DNA from: Prevotellaceae bacterium
GTDB taxonomy: Bacteria; Bacteroidota; Bacteroidia; Bacteroidales; Bacteroidaceae
Length of the DNA: 21,562 nucleotides
Assembly: GCA_021204715.1 (NCBI GenBank)
Contig: JAJPYW010000274.1
Span: 1-21,562, forward strand
Direction: 5' to 3'
Below the pieces are notes generated by a model. The model was not told where the DNA came from. It saw only the letters and a program-made list of their open reading frames with translations, and did no database searches. Position 1 is the first letter of the stretch. Each line of letters starts with the position of its first letter. A program made the translations under genes and the position numbers. Below, piece by piece: positions 15,086 through 21,562 of the stretch.

Positions 15086-16129
15086 ATGGCACAAATGAAT
15101 TTTGGCGGTGTTATCGAGAATGTGATGACCCGCGAGGAGTTTCCTTTGGAAAAAGCACGTGAGATTTTGAAAGACGAGACCATTGCAGTCATCGGTTATG
15201 GTGTACAAGGTCCCGGACAGTCTTGCAACCTGCGCGACAACGGCTTCAATGTCATTGTAGGTCAACGCCAAGGCAAGACCTTCGAGAAAGCCGTTGCCGA
15301 CGGTTGGGTACCGGGCGAGACGCTCTTCAGCATCGAAGAAGCCTGCAAGCGCGGCACCATCGTGATGTGCCTGCTCTCCGACGCCGCCGTCATGTCGGTA
15401 TGGCCCGTGATGAAACCCTGCCTCACGCCGGGCAAGGCCCTTTACTTCTCCCATGGATTTGCCATCACGTGGAGCGACCGCACCGGCGTGGTTCCTCCCA
15501 AAGACATCGACGTCATCATGGTAGCCCCGAAAGGTTCGGGTACCTCCCTGCGCACCATGTTCCTTGAAGGCCGCGGACTGAACTGCTCCTACGCCGTTTA
15601 CCAAGACGCCACCGGCAAGGCATTGGACCGCACGTTGGCCCTTGGCATCGGCATCGGCTCGGGCTACCTCTTCGAGACCACCTTCGTGCGCGAGGCCACT
15701 TCCGACTTGACCGGCGAGCGCGGCTCGCTGATGGGCGCCATCCAAGGATTGCTGCTGGCCCAGTATGAAGTGCTGCGCGAGAACGGCCACACCCCCTCCG
15801 AAGCCTTCAACGAAACCGTAGAGGAGCTCACCCAATCGCTGATGCCGCTCTTCGCCAAGAACGGTATGGACTGGATGTACGCCAACTGCTCCACCACCGC
15901 CCAACGCGGTGCCTTGGACTGGATGACACCCTTCCACGATGCCATCAAGCCGGTAATGCAGAAGCTCTACGCCAGCGTGAAGTGCGGCCACGAAGCCCAG
16001 ATTTCCATCGACAGCAACTCCAAGCCCGACTACCGCGAGAAGCTGAACGCCGAGCTGAAAGCCCTGCGTGAAAGCGAGATGTGGCAGACGGCCATCACCG
16101 TGCGCAAGCTCCGTCCGGAGAACAACTAA
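15086..16129 (+). CDS. ilvC: Ketol-acid reductoisomerase
   Basis: IlvC isomerises and reduces acetolactate (or acetohydroxybutyrate) to the dihydroxy acid used by IlvD. The 347-aa product has the Rossmann nucleotide-binding motif AVIGYGVQGPGQ (Gly37-Gly42). The Mg-binding motif is SDLTGERGSL, with Asp207 and Glu211. Its VGQRQGK loop after beta-2 is expected to set NADPH versus NADH preference; an Arg is present, but I would not assign the cofactor from this alone. A single C-terminal knot domain marks class I length. The first 20 codons use more AT-rich synonyms than the neighbours. The 72-nt spacer upstream has a small GGC-GAAA-GCC hairpin (about 15050-15058). ilvC is the last gene of the operon. 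Confidence 0.97.
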   Translation: MAQMNFGGVIENVMTREEFPLEKAREILKDETIAVIGYGVQGPGQSCNLRDNGFNVIVGQRQGKTFEKAVADGWVPGETLFSIEEACKRGTIVMCLLSDAAVMSVWPVMKPCLTPGKALYFSHGFAITWSDRTGVVPPKDIDVIMVAPKGSGTSLRTMFLEGRGLNCSYAVYQDATGKALDRTLALGIGIGSGYLFETTFVREATSDLTGERGSLMGAIQGLLLAQYEVLRENGHTPSEAFNETVEELTQSLMPLFAKNGMDWMYANCSTTAQRGALDWMTPFHDAIKPVMQKLYASVKCGHEAQISIDSNSKPDYREKLNAELKALRESEMWQTAITVRKLRPENN

Positions 16130-16131
16130 AA

Positions 16132-16164
16132 GATATTGGGGGGCGGCGCGCCGCCCCCAATATC
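16132..16164 (+). terminator. Hairpin at the 3' end of the ilv operon
   Basis: GATATTGGGGG (16132-16142) pairs with CCCCCAATATC (16154-16164). After a bulged G, CGG pairs with CCG, giving a 14-bp GC-rich stem with a CGCG loop. It starts 2 nt after the ilvC stop. There is no T-tract afterwards, so it may protect the 3' end or act with Rho rather than be a classical intrinsic terminator. Its right arm can also pair downstream: AATATCAAG at 16159-16167 is complementary to CTTGATATT a little past 16180. Confidence 0.65.
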
Positions 16165-16362
16165 AAGTGAAAGCCCACTTTGTCTTGATATTTCAACGCC
16201 CTTCCCCAACCCTCTCCAACCCCTTCCAAAAGGGCTGTTTTCCGCCTCATTTTCCGAAAAGAAAGCGTTTTCTGCATTTTGGCGATAAATTGTCAAGTCA
16301 TCCCCATTTGCGCATATCATCCTTCCATTTTTTTACAATCGGCCGGTTCTATCGAATACATT

Positions 16363-16408
16363 CGACAGGTTGAGCCGAATGTTATCGACAGGTTGAGTCG
16401 AATGTTAT
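16363..16408. repeat. Two tandem copies of a 23-nt repeat
   Basis: Positions 16363-16385 and 16386-16408 match at 22 of 23 positions (C/T at the 13th). The core is CGACAGGTTGAG followed by YCGAATGTTAT. Part of the unit (TGAGTCGAATG) recurs in inverted form at 16451-16461. Confidence 0.9.
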
Positions 16409-16442
16409 CATGACACTTTGTTCATCACATTCGTTAGACCAT

Positions 16443-16511
16443 AAGAAATACATTCGACTCACCCAAAGAAATACATTCCTTGCACCCAAAGAAATACATT
16501 CCACACTCCCC
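16443..16511. repeat. Three tandem copies of a second 23-nt repeat
   Basis: Units at 16443-16465, 16466-16488 and 16489-16511 all begin with AAGAAATACATTC and end in a C-rich ACCCA-like segment, with six variable bases between. The period equals that of the preceding repeat family. Confidence 0.88.
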
Positions 16512-16579
16512 GTGCCGAACTGTGTCAAGAAATCGGCGGAACATTCCGCAGGCAGGATAAAAAACATGGGCTGTATCTG

Positions 16580-16609
16580 CTTGCCATGCGGTATATTTCC
16601 GTATCTTTG
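16580..16609 (+). promoter_or_regulatory. Promoter of the GH31 gene
   Basis: TATCTTTG (16602-16609) fits the -7 consensus TAnnTTTG. CTTG (16580-16583) lies 18 nt upstream as a partial -33 box. The start codon is 75 nt downstream of the -7 box. Confidence 0.6.
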
Positions 16610-16683
16610 CGTCCGAAGCAACCCTTGATTCTAAATCTACCGGCACTTTCAATACACAGTATAAACCTTATCCATTGACCATC

Positions 16684-19479
16684 ATGCAAAAGATGACCAT
16701 TACCCCCTTGCGGCGCGCCCTGCTGCCGGCACTTGCCCTCGTCTTGTGTCTTGCCGCCGGCACGCTGCACGCCATGCCCCGGTCGGGGACGCCCGGCGGG
16801 GCGGAATCCGCTGTTACCATTCTCGGCGCCCGTCCCATCAACGCCACCACCGTGGAGCTGCTGCTTTCCGACCACGGGCGCATCGATGTAGACTTCTACA
16901 GCGACGCCACGTTCCGCCTGTTCCAAGACAAAGAGAACCGCGGCGTGCGCGATCCCGAGGCTACGCCGCCTGCCCGCATCCTTGCGGACAACCCGCGCCT
17001 GCCCTTGTCCAAACTGTATGTGGCCGAGGATGAAGCGTCTTTCTCCATCTCCACCGGCAAGGTGTGCATGCGCTGGGAGAAGGCCTCCACCCTCTTCACG
17101 GTGACCGACTTGCAGACCGGCTTCACCGTGATCAAAGAACTCGCTCCCGTGGCTTTCGCCGACAGCACGGTGACGCTCGCCTTGGCCGCCGGCCCCCAAG
17201 AGTACTTCTATGGCGGGGGCGTGCAGAACGGCCGCTTCTCCCATAAAGGACACGCCATTGCCATAGAGAACCAGAACGAGTGGGAGGACGGCGGGGTGGC
17301 CTCGCCCGCTCCTTTCTATTGGTCGACCAAGGGGTATGGACTGCTATGGCACACGTTCGCAAGGGGCGGTTACGACTTCGGCGGCGAGGAACCCGGCACG
17401 GTGAAGCTGTCGCACCAATCCTGTTGGTTGGATGTCTTCTTCATGGTGGCAAGCCGTCCCGAGGAGCTTTTGTCTTGCTACTACCAACTCACCGGCAAGC
17501 CCGTGCTGCTGCCCAAGTTCGGCTTCTATGAAGGCCACTTGAACGCCTACAACCGCGATTATTGGAAGCAAGACGAAACGGGCATCCTCTTCGAGGACGG
17601 CAAGCGTTACAAGGAGAGCGAAAAAGACACGCTCGGCATCCGCGAGTCGCTCAACGGCGAGAACGACAACTACCAGTTCTCGGCACGGGCGGTGATCGAC
17701 CGCTACCGCGACCACGACATGCCCCTTGGCTGGCTGCTGCCCAACGATGGTTACGGCGCCGGCTACGGACAGACCGGAACGCTCTTGGGGAACGTGCAGA
17801 ACTTGCGCGCGTTGGGGCTGTATGCCCGCGCGCATGGCGTCCAGATAGGCCTTTGGACGCAGAGCGACCTGCACCCCAATCCCGACGTGGAACCGCTTTT
17901 GCAGCGCGACATCGTAAGCGAAGTGCGCGACGGCTTGGTACGTGTGTTGAAGACCGACGTGGCTTGGGTGGGCGACGGATACTCCTTCGGCTTGAACGGC
18001 ATCGCCGAAGTAGCCCGCCTCATGCCCTACTACGGCAACGACGCGCGCCCCTTCATCATCACGTTGGACGGCTGGGCCGGCACGCAACGCTACGCCGGCG
18101 TGTGGTCGGGCGACCAGAAGGGCGGCGAGTGGGAGTACATCCGCTTCCATATCCCCACCTACATAGGCGCCGGCCTGTCGGGGCAACCCAACATCACTTC
18201 CGACATGGACGGCATCTTCGGCGGCAAGAATCCTGTGGTCAATACCCGCGACTTCCAGTGGAAAGCCTTCACGCCCATGCAGCTCAACATGGACGGCTGG
18301 GGACTGAACGAGAAATATCCCCACGCCTTGGGCGAGCCGGCCGCTTCCATCAACCGCTTCTACTTAAAGCTGAAATCCGAGCTGCTGCCTTATACCTATA
18401 CTTACGCCAAGACAGCCACGGAAGGGCTGCCGCTCATGCGGGCGATATGCTTGGACACTCCGAATGACTATACCTTGGGCACGGCCACCCGCTACCAGTA
18501 TATGTATGGCGACGACTTCTTGGTGGCGCCCGTGTATAAAGAGACCGATGTGGACGAAGCCGGCAACGACACACGCGACCTCATCTACCTGCCCCAAGGG
18601 GAGTGGGTAGACTACTTCAACGGCGAGCTTTACCCGGGCGGACGCGTCATCAGCGGCTTCGAGGCGCCGCTTTGGAAGCTGCCGCTCTTTGTGAAGCGCG
18701 GCGCCATCATCCCGATGAACAACCCGAACAACAACGTCTCCGAGATTGACCGCTCGCGCCGCCTCTTCGAGCTTTACCCTTACGGTCACTCTTTCATGGA
18801 GGTGTATGACGACGACGGCGTGACGGAGGCTTACCAAGCCGGCGCCTCGGCCACCACGCTTGTGGAGAGCGACTTGAACGACAAGGGCGTGCTTACCGTC
18901 ACCATCCACCCTACGCAAGGCGCGTATGAAGGGATGGCCAGGGAGCAGACAACGGAGCTCGCCGTCAACGTGACCGAAGCGCCCGGGGCGGTATCGGCAC
19001 AGGCAGGCGGCAAGCGCGTCAAGCTGACGCCGGTCTCTTCTTTGGAAGCGTATGCCGCCGGCGAGAACGTCTATTTCTATGAAGCCGCGCCCAATTTGAA
19101 CCGCTTCGCCACGCCGGGCAGCGACTTCTCCCGAGTGGCCATTATCAAGAACCCGCAACTGCACGTCAAGTTGGCCGCTGTAGACATTACCGCCGACAGG
19201 GTGGAGGTGACGGTGAAAGGCTACCGCTTCGACGCGCCCCTCAACACCCACGTAACCGTAGTGCCCGAAGCCGACGCCCTGCAACAGATGGCGGAAGCGG
19301 AACAGCAGGAAGCGGAAGCGTTGGAGGCAAGGCTGCAAGAGCGGGCCCGCAAAGAGGCTGAACGAAAAGCGCGCGAAGAGAAGGAGCAAGCGGCGCAAGC
19401 GGACAAAGAAGCTGCGGCCGCAGCATCCGACGCGCAAGCGGGGAATACGGCGCAAGCCGAAGTGCAAGCAGCCGAATAA
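16684..19479 (+). CDS. Secreted GH31 alpha-glycosidase with charged C-terminal tail
   Basis: The 931-aa protein has a signal peptide (RRALLPALALVLCLAAGTLHA) and is predicted to be periplasmic or surface-exposed. An N-terminal beta domain of galactose-mutarotase-like type precedes the GH31 barrel. Likely catalytic residues are Asp425 in VLKTDVAWVG (nucleophile, analogous to KTDFGE of YicI) and Asp477 in GVWSGDQ (acid/base, analogous to GDN). The segments IPTYIGAGLSGQPNI and SDMDGIFGG belong to a Bacteroidota GH31 group close to alpha-glucosidase or alpha-galactosidase-like enzymes; the substrate is not clear. A DUF5110-like beta domain with EVYDDDGVTEAY follows. Residues 867-931 form a Glu/Ala/Gln/Lys-rich, probably helical tail, unusual for the family. 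I use the ATG at 16684; a TTG at 16675 would add three residues. The gene has its own promoter and terminator and stands alone. Confidence 0.92.
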   Translation: MQKMTITPLRRALLPALALVLCLAAGTLHAMPRSGTPGGAESAVTILGARPINATTVELLLSDHGRIDVDFYSDATFRLFQDKENRGVRDPEATPPARILADNPRLPLSKLYVAEDEASFSISTGKVCMRWEKASTLFTVTDLQTGFTVIKELAPVAFADSTVTLALAAGPQEYFYGGGVQNGRFSHKGHAIAIENQNEWEDGGVASPAPFYWSTKGYGLLWHTFARGGYDFGGEEPGTVKLSHQSCWLDVFFMVASRPEELLSCYYQLTGKPVLLPKFGFYEGHLNAYNRDYWKQDETGILFEDGKRYKESEKDTLGIRESLNGENDNYQFSARAVIDRYRDHDMPLGWLLPNDGYGAGYGQTGTLLGNVQNLRALGLYARAHGVQIGLWTQSDLHPNPDVEPLLQRDIVSEVRDGLVRVLKTDVAWVGDGYSFGLNGIAEVARLMPYYGNDARPFIITLDGWAGTQRYAGVWSGDQKGGEWEYIRFHIPTYIGAGLSGQPNITSDMDGIFGGKNPVVNTRDFQWKAFTPMQLNMDGWGLNEKYPHALGEPAASINRFYLKLKSELLPYTYTYAKTATEGLPLMRAICLDTPNDYTLGTATRYQYMYGDDFLVAPVYKETDVDEAGNDTRDLIYLPQGEWVDYFNGELYPGGRVISGFEAPLWKLPLFVKRGAIIPMNNPNNNVSEIDRSRRLFELYPYGHSFMEVYDDDGVTEAYQAGASATTLVESDLNDKGVLTVTIHPTQGAYEGMAREQTTELAVNVTEAPGAVSAQAGGKRVKLTPVSSLEAYAAGENVYFYEAAPNLNRFATPGSDFSRVAIIKNPQLHVKLAAVDITADRVEVTVKGYRFDAPLNTHVTVVPEADALQQMAEAEQQEAEALEARLQERARKEAERKAREEKEQAAQADKEAAAAASDAQAGNTAQAEVQAAE

Positions 19480-19492
19480 GTACCCTACATAC

Positions 19493-19529
19493 TATAGAAA
19501 AAGGGGCATTACAAGCCCCTTTTTCTATA
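19493..19529 (+). terminator. Terminator of the GH31 gene
   Basis: TATAGAAAAAGGGGC (19493-19507) and GCCCCTTTTTCTATA (19515-19529) form a perfect 15-bp stem with a 7-nt loop. The GGGGC/GCCCC core is followed by five Ts, so it works as an intrinsic terminator; the symmetry lets it act on either strand. Confidence 0.93.
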
Positions 19530-19653
19530 TAGTCGATATGGAAACAGCATTATATAATAGCTTGAACAATACATTAAACTGCTTGACACAACGTTCTACA
19601 ACCGTGGTTTGAATAAATGACAGAATAATCAAATTGGCTCTTGATAAAATATT

Positions 19654-19698
19654 TTATAGCATATCATTTGTATAATGCTATAATATTATTTACATTTG
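19654..19698 (+). promoter_or_regulatory. hicAB promoter with candidate HicB operator
   Basis: TTTG (19667-19670) and TACATTTG (19691-19698) are 20 nt apart and form a consensus Bacteroidota promoter 22 nt before hicA. TTATAGCAT (19654-19662) and ATGCTATAA (19675-19683) are perfect 9-bp inverted arms, centred about 21 nt apart (two helical turns) and flanking the -33 box. This is the expected place for autorepression by the HicB helix-turn-helix domain. Repressor binding is inferred. Confidence 0.72.
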
Positions 19699-19720
19699 CG
19701 ATTAAATAGATATTGAGAGG

Positions 19721-19906
19721 ATGAAAACAAGACAATTCGTTCAAGAATTGATGAACAATGGCTGTCAGCTTGTGAGGCATGGCGGTAATCATGATAAGTG
19801 GTACAGCCCCAAAACCGGATTGTTCGATTATGTACCTCGACACGGCTCGCAAGAGTTGCCGGTTGGTATGGAAAGGAAATTACGGAAAAGATTGTTAGGT
19901 GAATAA
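19721..19906 (+). CDS. hicA: HicA-family mRNA interferase toxin
   Basis: The 61-aa protein has the HicA double-stranded-RNA-binding-like fold. HicA toxins cut mRNA independently of the ribosome. An N-terminal helix (KTRQFVQELMNNG) is followed by QLVRHGGNHDKWYSP, with His24 in the position of the catalytic His. Then come the strand FDYVPRHGSQELP and the C-terminal helix MERKLRKRLLG. Length and order are typical. GAGAGG directly precedes the ATG. It is the first gene of the pair, with hicB 88 nt downstream, a wider gap than in many hicAB pairs. Base composition is clearly more AT-rich than the flanking genes, suggesting acquisition by transfer. Confidence 0.9.
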   Translation: MKTRQFVQELMNNGCQLVRHGGNHDKWYSPKTGLFDYVPRHGSQELPVGMERKLRKRLLGE

Positions 19907-19994
19907 TCTTTGCAATCTGGCATTAAAACATAAAGCAACTCAGAAAGTAATGGGATTAATCTAAATAAAGGAAGTCGCATATAATCTTATAGGT

Positions 19995-20405
19995 ATGGAG
20001 CAGAACAAGACAAAATTAACGGTAATAGTGGAAATAGCTATGGACGGAACATACGGATGCTATCCTGCCGACATAGACAAAGACATTGGGTTATCCGGGT
20101 ATGGATCTACAGCACACCAGGCAATAGAAGATTTTCTATCGGCTTACCGGGAGACAAAAGTAGACAATGAGAAAATGGGAATCAAAACGCCTGAATATGA
20201 ATTTGAATACAAATATGATATGCGTGCGTTCTTTAATTACTTCAATTTTTTCAATGTCTCACGGATAGCGGAAATGGCGGGTATCAACAACGCCCAGTTG
20301 AACCAATACCTGACAGGCAAACGCAATGCAAGTAGAATCCAATATGAGAAACTCGCAAAATGCGTAAGCAAGATAACCAATGAGCTGCAAATGGCAACTT
20401 TCTGA
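19995..20405 (+). CDS. hicB: HicB-family antitoxin with C-terminal HTH
   Basis: The 136-aa partner has an N-terminal HicB-like domain of partial RNase-H fold (LTVIVEIAMDGTYGCYPAD, then GLSGYGSTAHQAIEDFLSAY). This part neutralises HicA in the family. Residues about 88-131 form a helix-turn-helix (SRIAEMAGINNAQLNQYLTGKR), the DNA-binding part expected to repress its own promoter. A charged linker with aromatic-rich FFNYFNFF connects the two. The Asp/Glu pattern and length fit Bacteroidota HicB proteins. It ends 3 nt before the convergent permease gene, with no terminator in between. Confidence 0.88.
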   Translation: MEQNKTKLTVIVEIAMDGTYGCYPADIDKDIGLSGYGSTAHQAIEDFLSAYRETKVDNEKMGIKTPEYEFEYKYDMRAFFNYFNFFNVSRIAEMAGINNAQLNQYLTGKRNASRIQYEKLAKCVSKITNELQMATF

Positions 20406-20408
20406 TGC

Positions 20409-21562
20409 TTATTGCACCGCCGCCCTGCCGCCTTCTCCCTTCCAGATGCCCAACACCTTGCGGCGGATGGCCACGACATTCAGCAAGGAGACGATGAGAA
20501 AGAGGGCGGTGCCCGTCAGCAGGCAGGGCAGCGCGCTGCCTTGCTCCATTTGCGGGAAGAGCGCCTGCAGCAGGTCGAGATACTGCCCGCGTATCCAAAA
20601 TACAGCCACGAAAGAGAGCGCGAGCACCACGAGGTTCACGCCCACCGTGAGCAGCGTGTAAGGCAACGCCACCTGACAGGGCGTGTGCCCCAAGAGCAGC
20701 AGGTTCTCCAACTTCACCGTGTTCTTCTGCAGCAGCAGGAAGACGCTCAACATGAGGATATAGAACGACAGGAGGCTGATGACCAAGCCCACGCCCATGA
20801 TGATGCCCGTGACCATGCGCAGGAAGTAAGTGGTCTTGCCCGCATCCAAGCCCTCGCCTTCGGTCTCGTAGTTATGCCGGCGGTAATAGTCGGTAATGGC
20901 GGTGTCGGTGAGGTTCTTCACTTCCACGATGAGCCGCGAGGGAGCCGCCTGCTTGCCCGGCGCGTAAGTGCGGTTGGCCCAATCCATGAACGACTGGGGC
21001 ACGAGGATGGTGTTCAGCCGGTTGGAGAAGCCCACAATAGTGCCTTTAAAGGTGTCTTGGGTGCCGTTGCCACGGATGCGTATGTCCATCTGTATCATGC
21101 TCATCACCCCTTCGGAGAGCTTGGGAAGGCTGCGGCTTTGCGCGAACCCGAAGTTGTACAGGTTCAGGTACGTGCGGGGAATGATGATGGGTATCACCCG
21201 GGAACCCTCCTCGAAGTGCCACTTGTCCGTGCTCACATCCACATACCGGTCGGGCACCGACTCGAAGAAGAGTTCCGTGGAGAGGTTCACGCCGCTCATG
21301 CCCATGCCGGCCGATACCTTGAAGAGCGACGGGGTGAAGGCGCCCACACTGCCGGCGAAAGGTTGCGAGGCGATGGATTCAATCTCTCCCTTGGAGAAGG
21401 TGTTGCTCTTGCCGGTGAGCCCGCCGAGTGTACCCACGCGCTTGGTGGTGATGAGGTAATCGCGCTTCATGAAGCTGTCGCCCCGGGTGAATACAGGCTC
21501 GACGTCGCGGTAGAACTGCACGCCCGACAGCACGATGGCCATGCCCACGAGGTTGGCCAAGA
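20409..21562 (-). CDS. FtsX/MacB-type ABC transporter permease (partial, N-terminus off window)
   Basis: At least 383 residues are visible; the frame runs off the right edge, and the first visible TTG codon is not a credible start. The visible part begins inside a first membrane segment (LVGMAIVLSGVQFY), followed by a large extracytoplasmic domain (about 230 aa). It ends with three hydrophobic segments (IIMGVGLVISLLSFYILMLSVFLLL, broken here at 25, then a second near LLTVGVNLVVLALSFVAVFW and a third near LLTGTALFLIVSLLNVVAI). The KLENLLLLGHTPCQVALPY loop resembles the cytoplasmic coupling segment of FtsX-like permeases. This is the four-helix layout of MacB/FtsX/LolCE type mechanotransmission permeases. 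The ATPase partner is not in the window. Substrate unknown. Confidence 0.82.
   Translation of the reverse strand, partial: LANLVGMAIVLSGVQFYRDVEPVFTRGDSFMKRDYLITTKRVGTLGGLTGKSNTFSKGEIESIASQPFAGSVGAFTPSLFKVSAGMGMSGVNLSTELFFESVPDRYVDVSTDKWHFEEGSRVIPIIIPRTYLNLYNFGFAQSRSLPKLSEGVMSMIQMDIRIRGNGTQDTFKGTIVGFSNRLNTILVPQSFMDWANRTYAPGKQAAPSRLIVEVKNLTDTAITDYYRRHNYETEGEGLDAGKTTYFLRMVTGIIMGVGLVISLLSFYILMLSVFLLLQKNTVKLENLLLLGHTPCQVALPYTLLTVGVNLVVLALSFVAVFWIRGQYLDLLQALFPQMEQGSALPCLLTGTALFLIVSLLNVVAIRRKVLGIWKGEGGRAAVQ

Larger units (their letters stand above)
16165..16601. other. Repeat-bearing intergenic spacer
   Basis: No gene is supported here. The stretch is less GC-rich than its surroundings and holds a C/T-rich segment (16196-16232) and then two families of 23-nt repeats (16354-16511). 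Short ORFs on both strands across the repeats translate only the repeats and have no recognisable family features. Confidence 0.6.

Noticed and set aside
16363..16511. Possible CRISPR array
   Set aside because: Copies are directly adjacent with no unique spacers of 25-40 nt, units are degenerate, and no cas genes are present.
16410..16652. Short ORFs on both strands over the 23-nt repeats
   Set aside because: They only translate the repeats and promoter region, overlap each other, and have no RBS or family features.
17344..19467. Two long minus-strand ORFs opposite the GH31 gene
   Set aside because: Same composition artefact; the plus-strand frame has a signal peptide and catalytic residues.
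19907..19994. Second promoter before hicB (TAATCTTTG)
   Set aside because: The box has three instead of two bases between TA and TTTG and no -33 element; hicB is more simply read from the hicA promoter.

Overview
The window looks like a chromosomal segment of a GC-rich member of the Bacteroidales (phylum Bacteroidota). The evidence is the repeated TAnnTTTG promoter box upstream of genes on both strands, weak or absent Shine-Dalgarno sequences, a lipoprotein type I pullulanase, a secreted GH31 enzyme, a large MacB/FtsX-type permease, and an ilv operon carrying an acyl-ACP thioesterase. The genus cannot be fixed from the sequence alone.

Layout, left to right. A tRNA-Ala(GGC) with its own terminator lies on the minus strand (72-226). 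Divergent from it is a plus-strand block: ruvC, a lipoprotein pullulanase that overlaps ruvC by 4 nt, and aroC (399-4093). Next comes a leader with a strong hairpin and T-tract, then a fused MFS transporter/cytidylate-kinase-like protein (4265-6103) and an L-cysteine desulfidase/serine dehydratase-alpha family enzyme (6172-7458). Two minus-strand genes follow: a secreted repeat protein ending in DnaJ-type CxxCxGxG zinc motifs (7534-8718) and a SlyD-type FKBP with a Gly/Cys-rich tail (8798-9394).

The centre is a branched-chain amino acid operon, ilvD-ilvB-ilvN-acyl-ACP thioesterase-ilvC (9893-16129). Its leader (9647-9892) holds a consensus Bacteroidota promoter, a 24-codon Leu/Val-rich leader peptide, a 14-bp antiterminator and a competing 10-bp terminator with seven Ts. 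This is the complete arrangement of a classical ribosome-stalling attenuator and is the most informative regulatory element in the window. The thioesterase between ilvN and ilvC suggests a link between branched-chain keto acids and fatty-acid/lipid synthesis.

Downstream lies a 550-nt spacer with a perfect-arm hairpin and two families of 23-nt tandem repeats in partly inverted orientation. It is followed by a secreted GH31 alpha-glycosidase (16684-19479) with a long charged C-terminal tail and a strong terminator. An AT-rich island then carries a hicA-hicB toxin-antitoxin pair with its own promoter and a candidate operator palindrome. It abuts, with a 3-nt gap, the convergent end of a partial ABC-transporter permease that runs off the right edge.

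Functionally, the plus strand combines glycan breakdown (pullulanase, GH31), aromatic and branched-chain amino acid synthesis (aroC, ilv) and DNA repair (ruvC). All family assignments come from motifs recognised by eye; no database search was run.
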